The notes under the pieces: generated by a model
Told to the model about the DNA's origin: nothing
Seen by the model: only the letters and a program-made list of their open reading frames with translations
Databases searched by the model: none
Assembly (NCBI RefSeq): GCF_932274485.2
Contig: NC_065887.2
Span: forward strand, 40,629,201-40,693,200
From: Patella vulgata
Lineage: Eukaryota; Mollusca; Gastropoda; Patellidae
Reading direction: 5' to 3'
DNA: 64,000 nucleotides
Translations under genes and position numbers: made by a program
Part shown: positions 44,640-57,317 of the stretch, piece after piece
Layout: every line of letters begins with the position of its first letter
Position numbering within the stretch: position 1 is the stretch's first letter

Positions 44640-45491
44640 TTATTTCGATAATAATTGATTATAAATCAGATGTCATGTGTTCAACACCTTTTGCCTCACA
44701 TCTAACAAATGTTACATGTTCAAGATGTTTTCGTCTACTCCTATTCCAATTCCATCTTCCGAGTTTTTTTCAGGATCTTGTACACGTTGCCGCGGTTTTC
44801 CGTCATGCATCACTTACATGAACGCTGCAAAATCCCTGGTCCGCATTGCTTCCGACAAGAGCAGATAGTCTTCGACCACGTTATAAAATGCACAAGTGTG
44901 TGAGAAGTGGTATTAGGTATTCTCGACATTGATCCTAGCCATAAATTGGGTGACGACAGCATATTTCTATTAGATCTTCGATACAATTTGACGGATATTT
45001 ATTACTTTGTAGGGATTGATTTTCTAAAGTCCCAAAAAATAAAACCGTTCTTTCTCTTCTCTGCCAATAATTGAAAGCTATTAGGATAATACAGTTAAAC
45101 ACGGCTCGAGGGGAAACTGAAATTTCTCAATTTCCTCCTCCATCTTTCGTTGAGGACCACGCACGGTAAAACAATAGCCTTATAACCACTTCGTCTAATT
45201 TGTACTCTGAAAACCTCCAAGAATTATCGTGGTACTTGTAATGGGAGGATAAATAGAGGAATACAGATGCAATACACACAAGGTGCACCAGAAATTATTA
45301 GTTCTGTGAATTTCCCATAACAGCAGTATCAGATCGTATTTTATTAAAACGAGCATCCCATGGCTTCGCTGTTGTTTGTCACCGCGATAAACGTGATCGT
45401 AATTAATGGCAACAACATTAGTAACAGTACTAATCGATCAACATTAGCAGCAACAAGACTAATCAATCAACATTAGTACCAAAAATACACA
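44640..45491. other. Gene-free stretch
   Basis: A small direct repeat of caacattagtaac/caacattagcagc words lies at 45410-45478. No gene. Confidence 0.3.
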
Positions 45492-45564
45492 CAGGCACTT
45501 CAAGGGATTAACTATATAGTCAAGCAGTAGTAAGAAGTTTTATTTTAATCCCTTCAAGTGCCTG
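45492..45564. repeat. Perfect 20-bp inverted repeat with 33-bp loop
   Basis: caggcacttcaagggattaa at 45492-45511 and its exact reverse complement at 45545-45564. Confidence 0.95.
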
Positions 45565-46539
45565 AGCAAAAACACTAATCGATAGAATCCTTATAGGATT
45601 AAAGTGGAAAAATGTGTTTGGAAAGATTAAGCACACCCTGTCGCGTGTACCACACATACTACCAATATACAATTGTGACGTTTAATACGATCATCATTAA
45701 GCGGTAGCAAATTTCCCATTCAACAAAATCGCGCATTTCGAAATCACTTAACTGCATAAAAAGAGCTCAATCGATTGTTAAACCGACTGTATATTGGTCA
45801 TTATATACCGCTTACATGTCCTATTACAGGTCCTCATTCAGTAACGATTTGGGAGATATGGAGCGTTTATCTTCTAACTGATGTCATATATGATGGCATG
45901 GCATCGCTGCGAAAGTTGTCCAAACACAGGGGGCTATTTTTATGTGATTCCACCTTGAAAGAACAATAAGCGTTAAAGCCTTGTGCAATGAGTGTAATTT
46001 TGCGATAGGCACTAATACGATCTTTAAATAAATATTAACATTTTAAAACATCTACTTCATTTAGAAGATGGAGGGTGGGTTGGGGTAAGAACTATAGCAT
46101 TTTTTAAGATCTGAATGACATAAAATAGGCGAAGCAATGCCCTTTAATTAACTTGACAAGCTCACTAATGTACAATGTTTTGCTTCTATCAATTTAGTGA
46201 AAGATAAAAACGATAAAACGATAACATACAAATTATCCTAACATTCCAATAATACAACTTTTTCAAATCTTTCTATTCGGGTTTTGTTAAAAAATAAAAT
46301 AATTTGTATTAGTTTCGACGTTCTGATGTTACCATGTATTTTGCGCTCTGATAAAACTGTAAGTACGTGTTTAACGTCCTCATAAAACTGTTTGACATTC
46401 TCATAAAACTGTTACTGTGTGTTTGACGTTCTGACTTTCGATGAAATAAGAAACGGAAATGGTTTTGCAGTGTTTGTTTACTTGTAAAGCATGCAATTTA
46501 CGATCCAAGCCTACTATATTTGCATTTTTCTGTACCATG
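45565..46539. other. Gene-free AT-rich stretch
   Basis: Nothing recognised. Confidence 0.3.
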
Positions 46540-47260
46540 TGGAAGAACTATTTTCTAGGCGTTTACTATGCTATCAATGTCAGAGTGAATTGACCTTTAA
46601 TTGATACACGCTTTTGACACCCATCTTATGTAAATCGAAAAAAGAAACCCAGCGGTTGCCAGGCAAGATTCGCCCACATTTTGAAAGAGATGGATTTTTC
46701 GTACAACCTACATTATGGTGTAACGGTGATATATTCGAACGTTTTTTAATTGGATACAAACTGTGACCTCTAGAGGGATCACAAGCTAAAAACACGATTT
46801 TTCGTAGAATCAGGGGCCATAATTCAGGAGGGTACGATCCGTTATGCGCGATATATCAACAGAAACCAAGATGTTTGGGTCATAAAAAAGCATTTCAAGT
46901 TTTATCAAAATCGGATGAAAATTGTTACCTCTAGAGTGTCAACAAGATAAAAACGTGATTTTTCGTACAATCAGAGGCCATAATCCATGAAGTTACGGTC
47001 CGATACATGCCAAGATCTTTGGGACATAGATCTATATTTCAAGTGTCCACCAAATCGGATAAAAAGTGTGACATGTATTGTGGACGGAAGTCCAGACGGA
47101 CCGGGGCGACAACCACATGAAAATGTGGGCGTATAAAAATCTTGTCAGTCAGTATTTAGGCGTACAATACTTGAATGTTTAGTGTGGGATGGTTAATAAA
47201 TATTTCTAAACTTTTACTACGCTATTAGTGTCAGCGTGAATTATACTTAAATTGCTACCC
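46540..47260. mobile_element. Two-unit array with the gggcgtataaaaat end, flanked by a direct repeat
   Basis: Two units of about 160 bp (from about 46767 and 46924) share acctctagag, cgatttttcgta, aatcaggggccataat and atcaaaatcggat. The element ends cggggcgacaaccacatgaa then atgtgggcgtataaaaat near 47145. Diverged direct copies of gcgtttactatgctatcaat flank it (46559 and about 47210). No transposase. Similar gacgg..gacg..gtataaaa ends occur widely in mollusc repeats (my recollection). Confidence 0.6.
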
Positions 47261-47545
47261 AATTGAAAAAAAGGAAAGAAAATAGCTCGAAGTATTTGGG
47301 TTTTTTTTTGCGGAGTTGAATCTATGTTGAAGTGATAATGATACGTGTTGCTACACCTGCCATTCTTATTTCACTCTGGAAACTAACCATGCCAGTTAGT
47401 ATAACAGATTATTTTTTAATGCAACAGTAAATTTGCTGCCATTATTTTTATTTTTCTAATAAAGTTCTGCCTGCAGTAGAACAGATTAAAATGGAGTTGA
47501 ACATCTTATGACATGGTTATCTTATATTTTAATTTTATTTACTAT

Positions 47546-47801
47546 AAGGGGTTTGGATGGCGCAGCACGTGCGCACTGTATCATAAAGTCAACTGGCGTG
47601 GTCTCGATTCCCCGCTTGTACGTGACAGGGAGTAAGGTCGCCTGTCCAACCTCATAGGTTTTCCCCGGGTCCTCCGGTTTCCCTCACAGCTAAAGACCCC
47701 TACGCGCAAGCGAATTATTGAAATAAAATTAAACCATGTGTTAGTCCCTAAATAACCTAGTTTGCGTCGAGTGGACGTTAATCCTCATTTCTCTCTACAT
47801 G
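47546..47801 (+). mobile_element. SINE-B, nearly full length
   Basis: Head, B box (ggtctcgattcccc), core, tail. Flanked by TATTTACTAT at 47536-47545 and 47802-47811. Confidence 0.95.
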
Positions 47802-47811
47802 TATTTACTAT

Positions 47812-48690
47812 GCTTGTAATGTTTTTAAGTCGAATCCTGTCTTAACGGGTACATCACTGCAAACTATTGAACAGATATCGGATTATTTTTTTACTTTTCC
47901 TTTATCGGCCGGTAATATTGAACATCACACTTAGTTTTCTATTAGTTTCTCTTGGGATATGCATATTTTTCTACACTAGTAAAACGAGAATCTGTAACTA
48001 AATGCACGTCTCAAGACGTGTAAAAGGCCTATCATTATCGATGTATAAATTATTCCCCAATACACTTGAAATTATTTGCTATATTTTCTAGAAAAAAGTA
48101 AAAATTAACACCTAATACGTTGGGCTAAACTTCATACATCTCTGCCCCAACACCGTAAATGCTTTACCCCCCCCCCCGACACACACCCCACCTACTATTT
48201 AAGACACCAATTGTTGGTGTTTATACCGATAGTGCGAAGACCAAAAGTTGTTATGCTAGATAGACTGTGAGATGATATCTGACAGTATCAGCAGCCTGCA
48301 GTCATTTTATTACCTCGAGTATTCATTAATCACGACATCAATATATCTATATACTTTATATATATATATATATGAATCGCTAATAAATCTGCTCCCTTCC
48401 GTCGACACAATCTTTCCGTGACTTATTGCGGTTTGTAAATTATCAATATTCACGCTTGTTGAACTTCAATAACTATATGAACTGTATCAAAAGACAGTGA
48501 CAGTTTTATCCTCTGAGACACACAGTCCATCATCCTGATCTAGTATGTATATTTGCATTACGAATTACAATCATTAATGTATTAGCTCCCATGGGCCCGA
48601 GTCTAAAAGTACGTGAACTGTTTGCCTACTTCCAGATGGGTTTGTTTTCAATATTACTAATTTAATTAATTACATATGATGCTGGTGCTC
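47812..48690. other. Gene-free AT-rich stretch
   Basis: C-run at 48167-48177, TA repeat at 48356-48373. No gene. Confidence 0.3.
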
Positions 48691-48691
48691 A

Positions 48692-48822
48692 AAGAGAGAT
48701 AGAGAGAGAGAGAGAGAGCGAGGGGGGGGGGGGGTAACGTCCACTCGACACAAACTAGGTCATTTTGGAACTAACCTATGGTTCAGTTTTACTTCAAAGA
48801 TTTGCTTGTGCGTAGGAGTCTA
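48692..48822 (-). mobile_element. SINE-B, 5'-truncated
   Basis: GA/G-rich tail, taacgtccactcgacacaaa, tcagttttacttcaaagatt, ending in the core at gcgtaggagtc. Confidence 0.9.
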
Positions 48823-49067
48823 TACCATGCTTCGCTTGGCAGTTAATAAATGCAAAGTTTAAACCAAGAGTTATTAGTGTTACTCTAAATAAAAGTTTAT
48901 TTTCCATCGAAACCAACCCCAATATCAAACAGAGTACAAATGGTTTGTGAAATCAGCTAGATATCTTAAGCATTCTAAGCATAAGCATTGTTATAGCTAC
49001 AGTTGGTATGCAGGGAGTGTGTCAGGCGACAATTGTAAAAAAATCCTGTTATTTTGTACGTACCGAA
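48823..49067. other. Spacer
   Basis: Nothing recognised. Confidence 0.3.
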
Positions 49068-49252
49068 ATGAAATGAAATGGGGTTTAACGTCCTACTGTT
49101 CTGCTCCTATACTGGACTAATGAAGACGGACATACGTCATACAGTGTGCTATGAGGGAAATTTTGCCCGGGCAGCGGCACTATCGCCTACTCTTATATCG
49201 AATTCCAACTGCCAGAGGATCTTTTACGTGCATTCCAATATATACACGGGAC
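49068..49252 (-). mobile_element. SINE-A, 5'-truncated
   Basis: TTTCA tail and the 3' half of the body to tatacacgggac. Close in sequence to the copy at 40214 (both have gctcctatactgg), suggesting a shared subfamily. Confidence 0.9.
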
Positions 49253-49545
49253 AAATATAATTTGTACGGTGTAATGATCGCGTAGCCAGGTCTTCGTTAT
49301 GTGTAAAGGCGGCGGAGGAAGGTTAAGCTGACCATGAATTCGGAATGCAGATGATTCTGCACAATGACACACATTGGTACTTCGTAAGGAATTCACATGA
49401 ACCCGTAAACTGAAATGGGTTATGCTTGAAATTAATTTTAATGGGAAATACTGCAAGTTCATTTAGCATCAAATATCTACTAAATAGCCCTAAAAAAAGC
49501 TAAATGTGGTGTTCAGATACCTATACAATTCTTAATTTGAAATCT

Positions 49546-49819
49546 CAGAGAGAGAAATGGGGTTTAACGTCAACTCGACACAATCTAGATCATTTCGGCA
49601 CTAACATATGGTTCAATTTTATTTCAATAATTCGCTTGCGCGTAGGGGTCTTCAGCAGTGGGAGGAAACCGGAGGACCCCGAGAAAACCCATGAGGTTGG
49701 ACAGGCGAACCCTACTCTTTGTCACGTACAACCGGGGAATCGAAACCACGCCAGTTGACTCGATGGCAGATCTTAAGATACAACGCGCACGTGATAACAA
49801 TTCGGCCACCCAACCCGTC
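49546..49819 (-). mobile_element. SINE-B, full length
   Basis: Short GA tail, complete core, B box (gaatcgaaacc) and head (cggccacccaa). Flanked by TTTGAAATCT at 49536-49545 and 49820-49829. Confidence 0.95.
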
Positions 49820-49829
49820 TTTGAAATCT

Positions 49830-50370
49830 TTATAAGTCCAGTAATTGATAGAACTACATAGCAGTGTTCGTGAAACCTAATGGATGAATCATTTATGTGG
49901 GTTTACTCATTTTATAGACCGACTTTAGTCATTTAACAACTATTGCTAAAATGATCTACCGACGTCCATAAAGAGCATCTACTAAATCTCCTCGGATTTC
50001 TGAATTGAGAGTAAATTGAAATATAATGTAATTATTTGTAACCTAACACTTTTAAAGGTTTGAACTGTCCAACAATTTGCCGCATCATGTTGCAACAGAA
50101 TCAAGGGAAATCATTAGAATATAATACAGAAAATATAAAACGATTTAATCATCAACTGATTCGAAAGGAGTTCTTGCCTTTTGTAGCTTACATGTCTTTG
50201 TATTTATTTCATCTTTATGCGTCACAAGTAAATACAAGAGCATCGCTAACGCTGCAATATACGTCCACATTCCAGCTTTGATTGATATGGTACTTTTTAA
50301 AATGAAGAGAATGAAATATGAAATGCCTGTAATATGATCAGAGGCAAAGAAGGCTAGGCGTCGGGTTTGT
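49830..50370. other. Spacer
   Basis: No gene recognised; it may include decayed units of the following array from about 50145. Confidence 0.3.
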
Positions 50371-51391
50371 TTTGCCAAATTTACAGACAAAATACTAACA
50401 AAGTGGGTGTGAGACTGCCCCAGTAGGTCGGGGCAAGCATCAAAATAAATAGTTGCTGTCTTTATGGTATAAGGAATAAATATGCAAAGTTCCAAGATGA
50501 TCCATTCAGAATTGCAGCCTGTAGACGATAAATACAAAAACTGGGCGTGGCTCTGCCCGTGGGGGTTGGATATGGAAACAATATAAATAGGGACCATATC
50601 CTGTTATTGAAATGACAACATCAATAGTTGCTGTCCTTAGGGTATAAGGAATAAGTATACCAAGTTCCAAGATAATCCATTCAAAATTGTGGCCTTTGGG
50701 CGTTAAAGGCAAAAATTGGGCGTGGCTCTGTCCCTGGGGGTCGGGGCATTCCCCAAAATCAATAGTTGATGCCCTTAGGCTATAAGGAATACATCTGCCA
50801 AGTAAACGATAAACATAAAAATTGGGCGGCCTGTAGGCGACACAAAAGGCACACAAATTTTGGGCGTGGCTCTGTCCCAGGGGGTCGGGCATGCACCAAA
50901 AATAATAGAAAACAAGATTATAAGTTAAGAAATGTGGCCTGTAGACGACAAACAAACAAATACTAGAAATGGGCGTGGCTCTGCCCCTGGGGGTCGGGCA
51001 TGCACCAAAAACAATAGGGATCTTCCTTGGGGTATAAGGAATAAGTATACCAAGTTTGAAGAAAATCCAGTAAGAATTGCGCCCTGTAGGCGACACAAAG
51101 ACACACGAAAAGAAAATGGGCGTGGCTCTGCCCCTGGGGGTTGGGCATGCACCCCAAACGATAGGGATGTTCCTTAGGGTACAAAGAATGTGTATGCAAA
51201 GTTTCAAGATTATTAGTTAAGAAATGTGGCCTGTAGACGACAAACAAACAAATACTAGAAATGGGCGTGGCTCTGCCCCGGGGGGTCGGGCATGCACCAA
51301 AAACAATAGGGATCTTCCTTGGGGTATAAGGAATAAGTATACCAAGTTTGAAGAAAATCCATGAAGAATTGCGCCCTGTAGGCGAACCACA

Positions 51392-51455
<64 letters not shown>

Positions 51456-51505
51456 GACAGGGGCGACGGCATAATACGTTCACATTATGAATGTGGACGT
51501 ATAAA
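50371..51505. repeat. Array of about eight units of roughly 150 bp ending in a hairpin
   Basis: Units contain gggcgtggctctgcccctgg, gggtcgggcatgcaccaaaa, ggggtataaggaataagtat and gaattgcgccctgtaggcga. A near-identical two-unit block occurs at about 50925-51090 and 51217-51385, a higher-order repeat of about 292 bp. The array passes into AC repeats (51393-51455) and ends gggcgacggcataa then tacgttcacatt-atg-aatgtggacgta, a 12-bp hairpin (51475-51501). Long minus-strand open frames (to 233 codons) are produced by the periodicity. Confidence 0.85.
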
Positions 51506-52247
51506 AATGGTACTATTCGGAGCAATACTCCGCTCTCTTGATTTATTGTTATTGTAACCGATGTTCGCCGGTCGTTAAAATTTCAACTTAAATCAAGTAT
51601 GCTTTTTTTTGTTGGTCTCTTTCCGTGTTTTCAGATTTTCACATCATTGAATGGCCTGTGAAGACAGCACAATAATACCTTCACGCCTTGACAACTAATC
51701 ACATGTTTCGATAATCAAATATATATTCATATTATAAATATGTTAGAAGATTGAAAGAAATAAGAAATTGGATTAAATTTGCTAACATTAAGGTCGAGGT
51801 CGTTTAAATGTATTTTATCTTAGTACAGATAGTGCTAATAGTTTAAAGCAGTGGTTCTCAATTCTTTTTTGACAACGGCACACCTTGAAACACATGAAAA
51901 AATAGCGGCACACCTGGCTATATATATATATACATATATGAAAAATATTTGAATTTTGCAACATAAAAACAGACGGAATACAACCGTAGACAGACTAGTC
52001 ATAGACACATAGAATGACTCAAACTATCAGTAGACACAAGTGAATACTCAATTGGGATCACGTGGTTTTGCTAACATTATGGCCGAGTTCTAATTATTTA
52101 AAGTTCCGATAAATTTGCTTACATAGCCTAATGCTGAGTTGGTTTTAATTTATTTTACGTCAGCATAGATAGTTCTAACAATTTAATGTGAGGATGAATT
52201 GGCCTTTACACATACTAGAAATTTCAAGAGTAAATTCCGCTAAAATA
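51506..52247. other. Spacer with weak internal repetition
   Basis: Two diverged copies of a phrase around ttaaggtcgaggtcgtttaa/ttatggccgagttctaatta and gctaatagtttaaag. TA repeats at 51919-51940. No gene. Confidence 0.35.
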
Positions 52248-52258
52248 CAATCCTTTCA

Positions 52259-52529
52259 GAGAAGGAGAGGGAAATGGGGTTTAACGTCCACTCGACACAA
52301 ACTAGGTCATTTCGTGACTAACACATAGTTCAATTTTATTTCAACAATTCGCTTGCGTGTAGGGGCCTTTATCAGTGGAAGGAACCGGAGGACGCGGAGA
52401 AAATCCACGAGGTTGGACAGGCGACCCTATTCCTTGTCAAGTACAAACATGGAATCGAAATTACGCTACATAACTCAATGACAGACCTTGTGATGCAACG
52501 CGCAAGCGTTAGTCAGACCCCCCCCCCCT
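52259..52529 (-). mobile_element. SINE-B, full length
   Basis: Tail, core and degraded head ending in a C-run. Flanked by CAATCCTTTCA at 52248-52258 and 52530-52540 (perfect 11 bp). Confidence 0.95.
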
Positions 52530-52540
52530 CAATCCTTTCA

Positions 52541-53059
52541 AATAGTATCCCTTGTTACACTCTCGATAACCTCGTCAAATCTAAACAAACTAAAGTTTGA
52601 TTGCAAATTTATTTAAGAGGTCAAAATCTTCATGCGCTGGAATGTGCGACTTGTTAGTATCTGGTAAGCTATGAATGATATTAAGCTGTACATAGAATAG
52701 ACATGATTTGTGAGTTGTATGGAAGCCCACCTCTAGAAACAAACATTGGTCATCTTCGATTTGTAAAAAAACCCATTTTTTGTAGGAATAACGATGAAAA
52801 GAACAGAAATGAAACAACTAAAATTATTTTAAAATGCTGGAGTGTGTTGTGTGTTAATCCTTAATCGCATTTCGCCCATACGAAGACTGTATAAAACGTT
52901 TGATCGCTGTAATTTGTAGATGGCTTACTATTAGTACCAGCCTTGCTCGTCTTGAGGTTTGCGCTTGTTGACTGCAGCTGAGTTTGCTTTCCGTCAAAAC
53001 CCGGCTCCGCGTCCCAAGTGCCACAAAGGGGGTTTACGCATTCGATGGCGGCTTATTTA
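52541..53059. other. Spacer
   Basis: Nothing recognised. Confidence 0.3.
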
Positions 53060-53451
53060 GGCTGGTCAAACTAACATTTGACGTAGAGCAAATTGCAACA
53101 AAAGGTTTTTTGATTTCTATTAACTCATTATGAGTTAGGAAGTCGGTATCAGCGAGTCCAAAAATTGCGACGTTATGTCTCAATGACGTCATGACGTCGC
53201 TGCGACGTCACAACGGCATATCAGACGTCGCATTTCTTCCAAAATTAGTCCATTTACACATCTTAACAGCAGAAACGAATGCTGATGCAGAAAAGAGTGC
53301 ATGCATATTACGTTGGGTTGATAAAGAAGAACAATGTGTTACAATTACGGAGAAGGGGTGGGGAGCTAAAAGTATAACTAATGCTGCATTGCCGATAGGT
53401 GATACTATCAGAGTAGCTGCAGGAACACAGATTCATTTCAATGTTGAAGAA

Positions 53452-53600
53452 ATGAAAAAAAATGAGGTTATACATCCTATTGTTCTGCTCCGATTTGGCT
53501 CAATTAGTGTGCTATGAGGGGAAATTTGCCCTGCATTGACGCAACAGCCTACTCATATATCGAATTTCATCCACCAAGAGGTCTTTTACTGGAGAAATGG
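53452..53600 (-). mobile_element. SINE-A fragment in the left arm
   Basis: attgttctgctccgatttgg, agtgtgctatgagggga, agcctactcatatatcgaat and ggtcttttac follow SINE-A order. Confidence 0.75.
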
Positions 53601-55884
53601 TGCATCAAAAGATGAATGGGTGGGGCTGATCAATTTTCACATTTGGCCCAAAAATCATCAGAAAGATGTACCCGAGATGTGTTACAAAACCAACTTTCGC
53701 GGTAATGTGAACAGCATCCCCTGGTGGTGTCCAAAAAAGCATTACTTTATAGTGGCGTTTTGTGGGTCCAGATCATATGTGGACAGATAGGAACTTAATG
53801 CCAGAGAGTCCAAAAAGGTGAAAATCGGTCGACCCTATCCATGCAACATTCAATGCACTTCCACAGTACAAGCACAAAATGGGTGTCAAACATTGAGTCG
53901 CTGAGCTCCTTAATGTCGCTTTTTAATAATGTGAGTTTTTGTTGAGCGCTCATTCCATTACGTAAAGTAATGCTCATGGCGCATAGCATGGCGCATAATC
54001 TATATATTTGGCCACTACATCGTCGCTCTCATTCGGCTTCATCCTTAAAATTGATTATATCGTCTTTATACTAGTTATGCTAGGCCACATTTTGAAGAAG
54101 TTCTAATATTTGTCCCCATACATTTTCTGGTTATTTATCTCAGACGTCGGTTTGAAGGTTGGTTTTTATAAGAATACGACTCGCTAAATCCAAAGAGCTT
54201 GGGCATCCCACCGCCTCCAAAAGTGACGGCAAATTTGAGTACCATATTGGTGTTTTGTTCGGTCATGGCACATTTTGCGGTTCAGATGTTAATTTGCCTA
54301 CCCCGTAAACCTACTATTTGACGTATTATGCCACCACATTGCTAACATCGAAATTTCCCGTCAAATGTGGCCATATTTTGAATAAAGTCGTCATATTGGA
54401 ATACTAATTTGTATTGGCATCATCCGGCTTCTGAATCGGCACATATTAAAGATATATAATCCATCAAAACACATTAGATGGACTTAATTTCATGACCCGC
54501 GACAGCGACATCTAGGCCCTGGGGCAAGCAGCTCGACGAAACGTTTTGAAAGACACATAGTCTCTAGCGTCACTTGGGGTATATCTGGGGTAACTGGAGG
54601 TCACTTTGCTAAAGCACATTGGTTGGAAAAAGGTCCGCAATTGCAAAAAATATCGAAAAACTTCCAGATTTTTAGCGCCTAATAAAACGAAGACGAAAGT
54701 AAAAGTTTCGCTTTCAGTCTCGTTTTTAATGTAAATTGTTGTTTGTAGAGTATATCTTGGTGTTTCTAGCTTCTGCACATCTAACTTGCATGGGGACACC
54801 AAATTATGCAAGAACCTAAACTAGTTTAGGGAGCCCTGAAACTACTATACTCTTGTTCAACCCATCCCTTAAAAGGGAGGGGAAAGATGGGATGTTAAAA
54901 CGTGTTGCAAATTTCTGCGGTACCTGATTACTTTAATCATCAGTAGAAATACGCTATATAAAATAATAATTCGTATATTATTTTACAGCTACAATAACGA
55001 AAGAAAAGTATGTTTCCGTTTTATTCAAAAAGCAGTTAAATTGTCATTTCATGCAGAAAGATATGGTGTTAAATAGTGTATGCTTTAAATTATTATATAA
55101 ATTAACAATTGGTATATTGATCGAGTATTTTATAGCGACAAGCACCTTCATAAATTGTTAGTTTGAGGGGAAAGTGCTACAGGTGGTAGATAATATCTAA
55201 ATGTTGTTTATTTTCATAAACTTATTATGCAGATAGATGTTAATATGGAAGGTCCACATGGATATAAAATAATATTTTGTGTGAAATAGGCGTCCTGAAT
55301 ACAATACAACATTGGCGGCTTATGAAATTTTGCAGTCTAGTAGTTTATTAATCCCTTGATTCTGAGAAATAAAAAAACATTTTGCCACCAAAGCTGGTTT
55401 GAATACTGTTTGATGCAAAGTGAACGTACCCTTTACTGCGGGCCCAGTTTGCGATATTTTAGTATGTTTACGGTAATAACATGTCTTACAATGCTTCTAT
55501 TATAAAGTTACCAATTATTATCGTGACACACACACACCCACACACACACCCACACTTATATATATATACATATATATGTTTTATTGGCGCTAGGTATATG
55601 TTTGCTAATTTCATTTTGAATTCGTGTGGGAGATTCCGCTCGATGTATTTCTTCACAGTCAGAAGATACTACATCTTGTGGAAACTATGTATGGTGACCT
55701 CACATCTTGCGGAAACTATGCTTGAGCCCAAATTGTTTTTTTTGTTTTTTTGTAACACATCTCGAGTATACGTGTGTCAAAATATGAATCTTTGTGATGA
55801 TTTTGGGGATTAACCTACTTCTGAGTGGCCCAAATGTGAAAATTGGTCAGCCCCGCCCATTCAACCTTTAATGCACTTCCCCAG

Positions 55885-55975
55885 TAAAAGAACCCTTTGC
55901 AGTTGGAATACGATATAAGAGTGCTTTTGTGCCACTGCAGGGCAAAATTCCCTACATAGCATACTGACGTAGGCT
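55885..55975 (+). mobile_element. SINE-A fragment in the right arm
   Basis: aaaagaaccctttgcagttg, aatacgatataagag and ctgcagggcaaaattccc, the inverted counterpart of 53452-53600. Confidence 0.75.
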
Positions 55976-56577
55976 ATTTTTGTCAACAATTGAAATGAAT
56001 CTGTGTTCCTACGGCTACTGTAATAGTATCACCTATCGACAATGCAGCAATATTTATATACTTTTAGCTTCATTCTACGTTATTGTAACACATTGTTCTT
56101 GTTTATCAACCCGTAATGGGCAAATCCTCTTCTCTGAATCAGCTTTCGTTTCTACTGCTAACATGCATAAATGGACTACTTTTGGAAGAAATGCGACGTC
56201 TGATATGCCGTTGTGACGTCACAGTAACGTCATGACGTCGTAGAGACATAACGTCGCCATTTTTGAACTCGCTGGTACCGACTTCCAATCTGTCCGCAAT
56301 ACATTTATGGTATCTAAATCCAATAGCTTTAGAGATATTAGCAATTTTTGATCAACAGCCGCCATCTTGGATTTCGCCACGCCCCCTGTCCTTATTTGGA
56401 CTCCGATTTTGGTAAACTTTCTTTTCCTTAATTAGGACATTATAATGGGCCAATAGAAAACAAAAAACCCTTTGTTGCAATTTCTTCTACGTACGACATT
56501 ATTTAGCCGTCGTTTGACCCGCCTAATTGGCATACAGGTAGCACCAGACCTGATCCTTCTCATCGGGGGTTTGTACC

Positions 56578-56755
56578 CTGTGGTGGGAAACCTAGTTGAA
56601 GAACTGGTAGCACCGGTTCTGATGCTACTTTAACTTGGTATTTAAGAAACCCATAATCTACTTGTTGCGGGCAACCTAGTTGGCCTACTGGTAGCACTGG
56701 TTCTGGTGCTACTTTAACTTAGTAGAAAAAATAAAATAAATACTTGTTGCGGGCC
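56578..56755. repeat. Tandem repeat, about 85 bp, two units
   Basis: Each unit contains aacctagttg, ctggtagcac(c/t)ggttct, gctactttaactt and acttgttgcggg. Confidence 0.9.
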
Positions 56756-57315
56756 ATAGAAAACATCACCGTTTCATTAAAATGATAACGTTGTTTATTT
56801 TCTATTGGAGTGCAACATGCTGTGACAATTAAAGAAAGAAAAAAATGCGATAATTTTATTTTCAAAGCCAATATGGCTTCCTTTAGAGAATAACTGCACA
56901 TCATAATTATAACCAATCCTAACGAAAGAAAAAGAAATTCCACTTGATAATGTTTTTTTTGTAGTTTGAATTCAGAAACATATTGTATGATGGCTTGTCA
57001 TGTTATCTGTTATTTTGTGACGGTTCGTGCTGCAGCTGTCAGCTCTTTATTAGATTAAGGGATACTGACTGAAGGAACAATTGTGTAAATCAGATCAAAA
57101 CACAATTCTAGGAATATTGTCACTGAAAGGACCGGGGATGAAATCTAAGCTTAAAACAATATTGTTGGTTAATATAGAAAAATGTAAATTCGATTACATT
57201 ACAAGCTGAGCAAATCTAGTTGGATGAATCATTAGAGAAGTGGATATTTTTTACGAATAATGAACACAAATTTAAAAGAAATTGGTTGTTTATACGTGAT
57301 CTACTTCCTTTGTTT
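56756..57315. other. Spacer
   Basis: Nothing recognised. Confidence 0.3.
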
Positions 57316-57317
57316 TG

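Larger units (their letters stand above)
53060..56523. repeat. 3.5-kb inverted repeat (arms about 0.63 and 0.78 kb)
   Basis: Left arm 53060-53689 and right arm 55746-56523 are reverse complements at perhaps 80-85% by eye. Matching landmarks are aaattgcaacaaa(a/g)gg, ggaagtcggta, cgacgttatgtctc, acaacggcatatcagacgtc, aagaacaatgtgttacaa and cgagatgtgttacaaaa. The right arm has about 150 bp more near its outer end. Both arms contain a decayed SINE-A fragment. The inner 2 kb holds no recognisable gene. A smaller inverted pair (53574-53652 with 53811-53889) lies inside the left half. Confidence 0.85.

Noticed and set aside
50506-51472. Long minus-strand open frames (up to 233 codons) with repeated peptide segments
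   Set aside because: They follow exactly the DNA periodicity of a 150-bp array, overlap in several frames and have no start or splice support.
53191-53517. 108-codon open frame in the inverted repeat arm
   Set aside because: It runs from the arm into a decayed SINE-A, and the right arm does not preserve the frame.
54840-54900. Short palindrome-like phrase (cccatcccttaaaaggga)
   Set aside because: Pairing is short and interrupted, within what chance allows in 64 kb.
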